A stretch of DNA of 64,000 nt, from NCBI RefSeq assembly GCF_030817655.1, contig NZ_JAUSZM010000003.1, positions 8,308,001 through 8,372,000 on the forward strand, given 5' to 3'. Below the pieces are notes generated by a model that made no database searches, was not told where the DNA came from, and saw nothing but the letters and a program-made list of their open reading frames with translations. This DNA is from Streptomyces sp. V4I2. GTDB taxonomy: Bacteria; Actinomycetota; Actinomycetes; Streptomycetales; Streptomycetaceae. Shown piece by piece: positions 49,737-57,115 of this stretch (the first letter of the stretch is position 1; each line of letters begins with the position of its first letter). Made by a program: the position numbers and the translations under genes.

Positions 49737-51599
49737 TCAGACCTTCGACCAGGCCTGGTTGGCCCCGCCGTTGCAGCTGTACACGCCCACCTTGCTGCCG
49801 TCCGCGGTCGCCTGACCGCCGACGTCCAGGCACTTGCCCGAACCCTCGTTCACCACCTGGCCGTTGGAGTTCAGCAGCCACTGCTGGGAGGCGTCACCCG
49901 TGGCCGTGGGTGCGGCCACCAGTCCCGAACTCCCCGCCGTCAGAAAGCCGTTCGCGCCCTTCAGCCGGCCCTTCGCGTCGTACGACCACACCTGCTCGGC
50001 CCCGCCCGTGCAGGCACCGATCACCGCGCCCGAGGCGTCCGCCGCCAAGCACTTGCCGGACTGCTTGCCCTGCCAGGCACCGGTGATCGCCGAGCTCGGG
50101 GCGTGGCTCTTCTGGTCGAGGACGTACGTCGTGATGGAGCGGCCCGGCAGCGACGCGGAGACCGTGCCGCCCTTGACCGCCGGCTTGGCGACGTTCGCCC
50201 AGTTCTCCTCGGCCGACGTGCGCACCGCCTTGCTCACCCGCACCGGCGACTTGCTGTTGAAGTGCAGATCCAGAGCGGTCTCGGTGGCGTTGTGGTTGTT
50301 GACCACCGCCACCCACTGGCCGTTCCTGTCGTACGTCGACACCTCGACGCCCGCCGGCAGCCCGGTCACGTTGTGCGCGACCGAACCCGGCTTCACGAAC
50401 TTGCTGTACTGGCCGAGCGCGTAGTACCGCTTGGTGTAGTACAGGGTCTGGTTGCCGTTGGTGGCGTAGTCCGGGTCGTAGTAGATCAGCCCGTCGTTCC
50501 AGCCCTCGTCGTTCTTCGCGTACGGGTCGCTGCCGATCATCTCCGACAGAGCGACCCACCAGTGGAACGCCGAGTCGTGCGCGGTCGCGAAGTCCTTGTA
50601 GATGATCCGCGACAGGTTCAGACCGCCGTCGATGCTCGGGTCGTACTCCTGAGCCCAGCCGGTGCCGCCCTGGCCGAAGCAGCAGATCTCCGTCGACCAG
50701 GACTCGATGCCGGCCGCCTTGGAGGTCTCGTAGACCTTCGCCCGGTTCGCGTCACTGGGGTTGTCGTACGTGTGGTGGGCCAGCTTGTCGACGTACTGGG
50801 CCGTGCCCGGCTGCGAGATCCACTGCGGGACCTCCTCGTTGAACTTGACCGTGCTCGTCGACTCGTCGGCGATGATGCCGGTCTTCTGGCGGCGCGCGTC
50901 CTGCTCGGCGCCCAGCGCGCGCACGATGTCGTCACGCTGGTCGACGTTCACCAGCATGCCCTCCTGGCCGCAGCTGTCGAAGCTGTTGGTCGGCTCGTTG
51001 AAGGGGCTGATGTGGTCGAACCGCTGGCCCAGCTTCGCGAAGTGGTCGGTGACGTCCGCGATGTACTTCGCGAAGTCCTGCTCGTTCTCCGCCTTCAGAT
51101 AACCGCCGCAGCTCTTGGCGTTGGTCTTCCACTCGGCGGGCGCGCTGTTCACGAACGCGACCAGGTTCTCGACACCGTACTTGGCCGCGTAGGACAGGAA
51201 GGTGCGACCGCCCTTGTCCTTGCTCCAGTCGTACGTTCCGTCGTCGTTCCGGAAGTCCTCGGGGGCGCGGGAGGGCGTGGTGACCGCCGTGCCGCCGCCG
51301 CCGATGTTGTAGCGGTAGTTGCTGAGGTCGAGACCGCTGGAGGAGAACAGCAGCTTCGCGACCTTCGCCTGGACCTTCGGGTCGAAGTTCTTCAGGTCGT
51401 TGACCCACCACGCGCCGGAGGCACCGATGTTGTCGATGGTCTGGGCGGCGTGCGGGGAGACCTCGGCCACCGTGGGGGTGGCGGCCGAGGCGGTCGGGGC
51501 GGATATCAGGGGCCCGGAGACAGCGAGCGCGGCTGCGGCTGTCAGCAGGACCGATCTCCTGGGGTGGGGGTGAGTCACGTGCATCCCTTCCGTCGTCAT
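49737..51599 (-). CDS. Secreted endo-beta-1,6-galactanase (GH30 subfamily 5-like) with CBM13
   Basis: A 620-residue exported enzyme that would cut beta-1,6-galactan side chains of arabinogalactan proteins. After a signal (RRSVLLTAAAALAVSG), residues about 50-480 form the GH30 barrel with its side beta-domain; the acid/base Glu is in ISPFNEPTNSF and the nucleophile Glu in ESWSTEICCFG. Residues about 490-620 are a ricin-type beta-trefoil (CBM13) with NGGANQAWSKV at the end. The ATG at 51599 overlaps the ROK stop as ATGA; a GTG at 51578 with GGAAGGG 6 bases upstream is an equally reasonable start. ROK repressor and galactanase are thus one unit. Confidence 0.9.
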   Translation of the reverse strand: MTTEGMHVTHPHPRRSVLLTAAAALAVSGPLISAPTASAATPTVAEVSPHAAQTIDNIGASGAWWVNDLKNFDPKVQAKVAKLLFSSSGLDLSNYRYNIGGGGTAVTTPSRAPEDFRNDDGTYDWSKDKGGRTFLSYAAKYGVENLVAFVNSAPAEWKTNAKSCGGYLKAENEQDFAKYIADVTDHFAKLGQRFDHISPFNEPTNSFDSCGQEGMLVNVDQRDDIVRALGAEQDARRQKTGIIADESTSTVKFNEEVPQWISQPGTAQYVDKLAHHTYDNPSDANRAKVYETSKAAGIESWSTEICCFGQGGTGWAQEYDPSIDGGLNLSRIIYKDFATAHDSAFHWWVALSEMIGSDPYAKNDEGWNDGLIYYDPDYATNGNQTLYYTKRYYALGQYSKFVKPGSVAHNVTGLPAGVEVSTYDRNGQWVAVVNNHNATETALDLHFNSKSPVRVSKAVRTSAEENWANVAKPAVKGGTVSASLPGRSITTYVLDQKSHAPSSAITGAWQGKQSGKCLAADASGAVIGACTGGAEQVWSYDAKGRLKGANGFLTAGSSGLVAAPTATGDASQQWLLNSNGQVVNEGSGKCLDVGGQATADGSKVGVYSCNGGANQAWSKV

Positions 51600-52843
51600 G
51601 AAGGTGGTGCGGTTCGGCTCCTTGCGGGGGTGGTGCGTCTCTTTCCGTTCCTCTGCCCGACGGACTGCAGCGCCCCCTCGAGCGCGAACGTTGCCGCGCC
51701 CAGGCACACCGGGTCGGTGGGGATCGGGGAGAGGACGATCTCGGTGGCGGCCATCGGCCGCGGCAGCGCGTGCCGGGCGACGGCCTCGCGCACCTCCGCG
51801 AGCAGGGGTTCGCCGAGGGTGGCCGCGACCCAGCTGCTGAGCACGACCACTTCGGGGTTGAACAGGTTGACCAGGTCGGCGATGCCGGCGCCGAGGTAAC
51901 GGGCGGTGTCGCGGACCACCTTGAGCGCCACCGGGTCCTGTGCGAGCACGCCCCGGGACAGCGCGTCGATGGTGGCGGTCTGGTCCTCCGGGTGCAGCAG
52001 CGTGCTGCGGGGGCTGAGCTCCCGCAGGTTCAGCATGATGCCGGGCGCGCCGACGTACGTCTCCACGCAGCCGTGGTTGCCGCAGTGGCACAGCCGGCCG
52101 TCCAGGACGATCGTGGTGTGGCCCCACTCGCCGGCGCTGTTGCTCACGCCCCGGTGCAGCCCGCCGCCCAGAACGAGGCCCGCCCCGACCCCGGTGCCGA
52201 GGTTGACCACGACGGCGTTGCCGCGCCCGCGCGCGGCTCCGAACCACAGCTCGGCCACCGCGCAGGCGCGCAGCGGGTTGTCCAGGTAGAGAGGGTAGGC
52301 GATGTGCTCGGTGAGCAGGTCGAGCAGCGGCACGTCGTGCCAGTCCCAGTTGGGCGCGTACTCCGAGATGCCGGTCGCGCGGTCCACCTGCCCCGGCACG
52401 CTCACGCCGACGCCGAGCACCCGGGCGCCCTCGATCCCGGCCTGCGCGACCACCGAGCCGACGGCGGCGGCGACATGGCCGACCACCTGCTCGGGGCGGC
52501 TCTCGCCGGGGCGGACGTCCTCCTCGGCCCGGGCCAGGACATTCAGCGCGAGGTCGAACAGCTCGACATGGACGTACGTCTCCGCGATGTCGACGCCGAT
52601 CAACGCGCCCCCCAACGCGTTGACGGCCACGAGACCCCGGGGGCGGCCACCCGCCGAGTCCTCGAACCCGACCTCCGTGATCATCCGCAGGTCGAGCAGC
52701 TCGCCGACCAGCGTGGCGACCGTCGCGAGGCTCAGCCCGGTGGCGGCCGCCAGCTCCTGCCGGGAGGTGGGCGACTCGGCGATGATCTGGCGCAGCACCT
52801 CGTAGCGGTTCGCGGTGCGGATGTCCCGTGATGTGCGCTTCAC
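51596..52843 (-). CDS. ROK-family transcriptional repressor
   Basis: A 415-residue regulator. Residues about 1-75 are a winged HTH (SRQELAAATGLSLATVATLVGEL), followed by a ROK sugar-kinase-like domain with the phosphate loop GVDIAETYVHVELFD, VVNLGTGVGAGLVLGG and the zinc/ROK signature HCGNHGCVETYVG. A truncated kinase motif set is usual in ROK repressors, which bind a sugar without phosphorylating it. It is coupled to the GH30 galactanase and lies next to the galactoside import operon, so a galactose-containing ligand is likely. The GTG at 52843 sets the family N-terminus. Confidence 0.93.
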   Translation of the reverse strand: MKRTSRDIRTANRYEVLRQIIAESPTSRQELAAATGLSLATVATLVGELLDLRMITEVGFEDSAGGRPRGLVAVNALGGALIGVDIAETYVHVELFDLALNVLARAEEDVRPGESRPEQVVGHVAAAVGSVVAQAGIEGARVLGVGVSVPGQVDRATGISEYAPNWDWHDVPLLDLLTEHIAYPLYLDNPLRACAVAELWFGAARGRGNAVVVNLGTGVGAGLVLGGGLHRGVSNSAGEWGHTTIVLDGRLCHCGNHGCVETYVGAPGIMLNLRELSPRSTLLHPEDQTATIDALSRGVLAQDPVALKVVRDTARYLGAGIADLVNLFNPEVVVLSSWVAATLGEPLLAEVREAVARHALPRPMAATEIVLSPIPTDPVCLGAATFALEGALQSVGQRNGKRRTTPARSRTAPPS

Positions 52844-52923
52844 CGGCCCGGTCCCATCCCTTCGGATCGTGCCGGGACGACGTCGGCACCGGCGCGGCGC
52901 AAGGCTATGGGCTGCGGGGGACT

Positions 52924-52957
52924 TTCGACAAGGGGTTAGGAAAGGGGCTTTATAAAG
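52924..52957. promoter_or_regulatory. Candidate ROK operator and palindrome upstream of the ROK gene
   Basis: TTCGACAAGGGGTTAGGA (52924-52941) recurs before the import operon (49620-49636). CTTTATAAAG, a perfect 10-bp palindrome, follows at 52948-52957. Both are 80-115 bp upstream of the ROK start, a position suiting autoregulation. The palindrome touches the end of the alditol oxidase gene. Confidence 0.5.
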
Positions 52958-54211
52958 TCAGGCGCCGAGGGCGTCCTGGAGGAAGGCGTTGGCGAATTTA
53001 CCCTTCGGGTCGAGCGTCTGCGCCAGCTCCCGGAAGTGGCCGAGCCGCGCATAGCGCGACCGCAGCGCCGCCGCCGGGACGGTGAACACCTTCCCCCAGT
53101 GCGGTCGTGCGTCGAAGGCGTCCAGCGCCGCCTCCAGTCGCCGCACGACCGGCAGTACCGCGGCGGTGTCCTCGACCCAGGTGAAGTGCAGGGCCACGGT
53201 GTCCCGGCCGTACGCGGGGCTCAGCCACTGCTCGTCGGCGGCGACGGTACGCACTTCGCAGATCTGCAGTACACCGGCGACCGCATCCCGGATGCTGTCG
53301 ATTGCATACAGTGCGTCGAGGGCATGCCGGCGCGGCAGCAGATACTCCGACTGCAACTCGCTGCCGCTGCTCGGCGTGAACTCCGCCCGGAAGTGCGGCA
53401 GCCGCTCGTGCCACGGCCCCGCCACCCCGAACTGCTCGGTGCAGTTCACCGCGGGCATGCCCGGCACCGGGTGCATCTTCTCGACGGCCGGCGCGGCCCA
53501 CGGGAAGTCGGGCAGCGGCTGGTCGGTGCGCCGCTTCAGCCACACCTGCCGGAAGCCGGGCGCCCGCCAGTCGGTGAAGAGGCTGACGCTGTACGCCGTC
53601 GCCAGCACCGTCTCGAGCGTCTCGGAGTCCAGCCCGGCGAGGGGGAGCCCGGTGAACACGTGCTGCTCGACCTCGAAGGAGGGCTCCAGGTCGAGGGTGA
53701 GCGCCGTGACGACGCCGAGGGCGCCCAGGGAGGTCACCGCACCGCCGAAGCGCGCGTCCCCGCGCCCGATGACGACCGTCGACCCGTCCGCCGTGACGAT
53801 CTCCACCTCGCGTACGGCCGAGGCGAGCGGACCGTTGCCGACGCCCGAGCCGTGCGTGCCGGTCGCCACCGAGCCGGCCACCGAGATGTGCGGCAGCGAC
53901 GCCATGTTGGGCAGCGCCAGCCCGTGGGCGTGCACCTGGCGGGCCAGTTCCGCGTAACGGACGCCGCCGCCGACCCGTACCGTACGTGCCGCCGTGTCGA
54001 CGTCGACCTCGGCCGGCAGCGCGGCCAGCGACAGCAGCACCCCGCCCGGGCCCGGCTCGGCGATCTCGTTGAAGGAGTGCCCGCTGCCCAGTACCCGCAC
54101 CTTCGTACTGCCGGCGACGAGGTCGCCGAGCGCGGTGAGCGAGTGCGGGCGGTGCAACTCCTTCGCGAGATAGGTGATGTTGCCCGCCCAGTTGGTGACC
54201 GTCTCCGTCAT
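52958..54211 (-). CDS. aldO: Alditol oxidase (FAD-dependent)
   Basis: A 417-residue cytosolic flavoenzyme that oxidises xylitol, sorbitol and other alditols to aldoses with release of hydrogen peroxide. The sequence is very close to Streptomyces coelicolor AldO as I remember it. The covalent-FAD His45 is in VLGSGHSFNEIAE, the PP-loop and VAGSVATGTHGSGVGNG segments bind FAD, and the active-site residues Glu319, Arg321 and Lys374 are in QICEVRTVAA and PHWGKVF. Length matches the family. The ATG at 54211 follows AAAGGACGGCAGGA. It is divergent from the dehydrogenase pseudogene. Confidence 0.94.
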   Translation of the reverse strand: MTETVTNWAGNITYLAKELHRPHSLTALGDLVAGSTKVRVLGSGHSFNEIAEPGPGGVLLSLAALPAEVDVDTAARTVRVGGGVRYAELARQVHAHGLALPNMASLPHISVAGSVATGTHGSGVGNGPLASAVREVEIVTADGSTVVIGRGDARFGGAVTSLGALGVVTALTLDLEPSFEVEQHVFTGLPLAGLDSETLETVLATAYSVSLFTDWRAPGFRQVWLKRRTDQPLPDFPWAAPAVEKMHPVPGMPAVNCTEQFGVAGPWHERLPHFRAEFTPSSGSELQSEYLLPRRHALDALYAIDSIRDAVAGVLQICEVRTVAADEQWLSPAYGRDTVALHFTWVEDTAAVLPVVRRLEAALDAFDARPHWGKVFTVPAAALRSRYARLGHFRELAQTLDPKGKFANAFLQDALGA

Positions 54212-54334
54212 TCCTGCCGTCCTTTCCGGAGAGGGCCTGTGTGTTGCCCCTCTCATTTACCGCCACATAACGTAGAGAGCGGTTTCCATCACCATGTCAC
54301 CCGAACCGCGTTCGCTGACCGGAGGGCCACCACC

Positions 54335-55260
54335 TTGCCCGAGCGTCCCCTGGCACTGTTGGCCATGACCGCCGAGAACGTGCCGCTCGTCTTCCCGCCC
54401 GAGGTCCTCGCCCGGCTGTGGGAAGCCGTGGACATCGACCCGGACCTAGTGGCGGAGGACCTCGCCGACCCCATGGTGCGGGACACACTCGCCCGCACCG
54501 AGATCCTCGTTACCGGCTGGGGCTGCCCTCGCCTCGACACGGCCGTCCTCGACGCGGCCCCCAAGCTGCGCGCGGTGTTGCACTAATAGGCCGGCTCGGT
54601 CAAGGGCTTCGCCACGCCCGAGCTGTGGCGGCGCGGCATCGCCGTCTCCTCGGCGGCCGAGGCCAACGCCGTTCCCGTCGCCGAGTACGCCCTCGCCCCC
54701 GGCATCGGCAACCACGGCCGCCGCGTCGGCATCGTCGGCGCCTCCCGCATCGGCCGCCGCCTCATCGAACTGCTCCGCCCCTTCGACCTGCGCCTCGTCC
54801 TCACCGACCCGTACGTCGACGAGGCCGGGGCCGGCGCACTCGGCGTACCGCTGCTGTCGTTGGACGACCTCCTGCGCACCTCCGAGATCGTCACGCTGCA
54901 CGCCCCCGAGACCCCGAGACCCCGCACCTGATCGGCGCCCGTGAGCTGGCCCTGATGCCCGACGGGGCGGTGCTGGTCAACACCGCGCGCGGCGGACTGG
55001 TCGACCACGACGCCCTGGTGGGCGAGCTGCGCACCGGGCGCCTGTCGGCGGTCCTCGACGTCACCGACCCCGAGCCGCTGCCCGCTGACTCGCCCCTCCT
55101 CGACCTGCCGAACGCCTTTGTCACCCCGCACCTCGCGGGCTCCCAGGGCAACGAGGTGGCCCGCCTCGGCCGGACGGTCGCCGAGGAGGCGGAACGGCTC
55201 GTGGCGGGAGGGGAGTTGGCGTATGAGGTGGACCCGTCGGAGCTCGAGCGGGTTGCGTGA
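54335..55260 (+). pseudogene. Decayed D-2-hydroxyacid dehydrogenase
   Basis: A clear paralog of the intact gene at 2211-3224, with at least three lesions. It starts at a TTG (54335, GGAGGG upstream) and reads PLVFPPEVLARLWEAVDID and ILVTGWGCPRLDTAVLDAAP, then meets TAA TAG at 54585-54590 where the intact gene continues LHAAGSV. Past the stops, about 32 codons are missing between EYALA and IGNHGRRVGIVGASRIG. A frameshift near 54910-54925 then moves the remainder (LIGARELALMPDGAVLVNTA, catalytic-region TPHLAGSQGNE, end at 55260) to another frame. GATGGAAACC, the putative LacI half-site, remains upstream (54281-54290, reverse strand). Confidence 0.9.
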
Positions 55261-55285
55261 GCGTGGGCAAGGATGCTTCGACGGT

Positions 55286-55310
55286 GCCATCCCTCGCCGC
55301 GAGGGATGGC
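55286..55310. terminator. Hairpin after the dehydrogenase pseudogene
   Basis: GCCATCCCTCG (55286-55296) pairs with CGAGGGATGGC (55300-55310) around a 3-base loop, 25 bp after the pseudogene stop. It is probably its old terminator, though it could also be a left-end structure of the TnpB element. Confidence 0.6.
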
Positions 55311-55321
55311 GTCTCCACGTA

Positions 55322-55361
55322 GACGTCCGCCTGGTCCTTGACGTCCGCCTGGTCCTTGACG
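55322..55361. repeat. 18-bp tandem repeat upstream of tnpB
   Basis: Two exact copies of GACGTCCGCCTGGTCCTT (55322-55339 and 55340-55357) and the first four bases of a third. They lie in the gap between the pseudogene hairpin and tnpB. The remaining gap to 55543 has no gene; it includes TGGATGGGAACCGG (55448-55461), similar to the LacI-type motif. Confidence 0.75.
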
Positions 55362-55543
55362 GCGCGTGACCCGCTGACGTGCCTACCGCGCCAAAGTCTG
55401 CAATGCCATGCGTGCCTGGACCCTGTGGGCAACGCCCGACGACGCCTGGATGGGAACCGGTGGGCGAGCGTCGAATGCGTGACCTTCGGGTGGCGCGCTC
55501 GTTGGGTGCGGTGAGGGGATCTTCGAACGGGGGAGGCGGTCAA

Positions 55544-57004
55544 GTGGGCGGGAAGTTCAGGCCGCGGTCGGGTTTCGTTGTGCAGGCATACAAGTTCGCC
55601 CTCGACCCGAATGTCGGGCAGGAGCGTGCGCTGCGATCGCATTGCGGTGCCGCCCGTACCGCCTACAACTGGGCTGTGTCCTGGGTGACCGCATCGTGGT
55701 GGCAGCGCAAGGCCGAAGCCTCCTACGGCGTCGGGGACGATGGACTGACGCCGTGGCGGCCGTGGTCGCTGCCCGCGCTACGTAAGGAGTTCAACCAGGT
55801 CAAGACCGCTGATCCCCGGTTCGCCGACTGGTGGGAGGAGAACTCCAAGGAGGCCTACAACACCGGCCTGGCGAACGCGGCCGCTGCGTTCGACAACTAC
55901 GCCAAGTCCAAGCAGGGCAAGCGCAAAGGCCCCAAAATGGGTGTCCCGCGTCTGAAGACGAAGCGTAAGGCCCCTCTCGCCTGCCGATTCACCACGGGTG
56001 CCATTCGCGTCGGACTCGACGGCCGACACGTCACCCTCCCCCGTCTGGGCACTATCCGCACTCATGAACCAACGGTCAAGCTGCTGGTCGGCATTCGGGC
56101 TAGCCTGGCCCGCATCCTGTCCGCGACGGTCAGGCACGAACGCGGACGCTGGTTCGTCTCCTTGCAGGTGGAGGTCAAGCGAGAGATCACCCGTGTAGTT
56201 CGGCCGGACGTGGCAGTCGGGATCGACCTGGGCGTGAAGCACTTGGCTGTCCTCGCCGACAGTACTGGGGAGATCCGCTACGAGCCGAACCCTCGGTACC
56301 TGGACGGCGCTCTCAAGCTCCTGCGGTTCCATTCACGCCGCGTCTCCCGGCGGCAGGGGCCGGATCCCGTGACAGGCCAGAAGCCGTCGAAACGGTGGGA
56401 GAAGGCCAACGCCGAGCGCAATAGGGTGCACCATCGGGTGGCAAACCTACGCACCGATGCCCTGCACAAGCTCACCACCCGTATCAGGGCCGAGTACGGC
56501 ACCGTCGTGGTTGAAGACCTCAACGTGGCTGGAATGCTGCGCAATCGACGACTGGCGCGCAAGGTGGCCGACGCCGGGTTCGGAGAGATCCGGCGCCAGC
56601 TCACCTACAAAGGCCAGCGCAACGCCTGTTCCACGGTGGTGGCGGACCGCTGGTACCCCTCCTCCAAAACCTGCTCGGCATGCGGCGCGGTGAAAGCCAA
56701 GCTGCCGCTGCGTGTCCGAGTGTTCACCTGCGACGTCTGCGGCCTGGTCATGGACCGGGATGAGAACGCGTCCCGCAACCTTGCCGCCCTCGCCGCGGCT
56801 TGCAGCACTGGTACCGGAGTGGCCGGAGACCAGGACACGCCACGCGTGTCGAAGCCTCGTGGAGCCGACCGTAAGACCCGCCGCCAACGCCCCGACCGGA
56901 ACACCGGCCGAGGCGGGCGGGCAGGTGGCGCGACCCTGCCGCACCAGCGGCAGGAGGAAGCGAGAGATCGTCTTCAGGACACCGAAGTGCACACGCTTCG
57001 GTGA
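55544..57004 (+). CDS. tnpB: TnpB-type RNA-guided nuclease (IS200/IS605 family OrfB)
   Basis: A 486-residue TnpB. Residues about 10-60 are the HTH_OrfB region (FVVQAYKFALDPN, AYNWAVSW), and the RuvC nuclease is complete: Asp228 in VGIDLGVKHLAVL, Glu324 in TVVVEDLNVAGML, and the Asp of MDRDENASRNLAAL; between them is the zinc ribbon with Cys377/Cys380 and Cys396/Cys399. I chose the GTG at 55544 because GGGAGG lies 7 bases upstream. No tnpA transposase is nearby, so it is an IS1341-like solitary element. A right-end hairpin overlaps the stop (56980-57003). It sits between a pseudogene and a radical-SAM gene with no sign of breaking either. Confidence 0.93.
   Translation: MGGKFRPRSGFVVQAYKFALDPNVGQERALRSHCGAARTAYNWAVSWVTASWWQRKAEASYGVGDDGLTPWRPWSLPALRKEFNQVKTADPRFADWWEENSKEAYNTGLANAAAAFDNYAKSKQGKRKGPKMGVPRLKTKRKAPLACRFTTGAIRVGLDGRHVTLPRLGTIRTHEPTVKLLVGIRASLARILSATVRHERGRWFVSLQVEVKREITRVVRPDVAVGIDLGVKHLAVLADSTGEIRYEPNPRYLDGALKLLRFHSRRVSRRQGPDPVTGQKPSKRWEKANAERNRVHHRVANLRTDALHKLTTRIRAEYGTVVVEDLNVAGMLRNRRLARKVADAGFGEIRRQLTYKGQRNACSTVVADRWYPSSKTCSACGAVKAKLPLRVRVFTCDVCGLVMDRDENASRNLAALAAACSTGTGVAGDQDTPRVSKPRGADRKTRRQRPDRNTGRGGRAGGATLPHQRQEEARDRLQDTEVHTLR
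56980..57003 (+). ncRNA. Putative right-end hairpin / omega-RNA 3' region of the TnpB element
   Basis: CACCGAAG (56980-56987) pairs with CTTCGGTG (56996-57003) around an 8-base loop, ending at the tnpB stop. In IS200/IS605 elements the guide (omega) RNA is made from the 3' part of tnpB through the right-end hairpin, with the guide just beyond it. If so, the guide would come from sequence shortly after 57003. The exact element end is not visible. Confidence 0.4.
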
Positions 57005-57115
57005 CACCGTTACGAACCTTTCCGGCAGAAATACCGGGAATGCTGAGAGGTGCTGAGCCCCTCAGTAACGGCATACCGTGAGGAGTCGTACGTCCGATCC
57101 GGAAGGAGACACGGG

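Noticed and set aside
49737..52889. Minus-strand frame of 1050 codons starting upstream of GH30
   Set aside because: The first 400 or so codons are the shadow of the ROK gene; the signal peptide of the galactanase marks its true start near 51599-51578.
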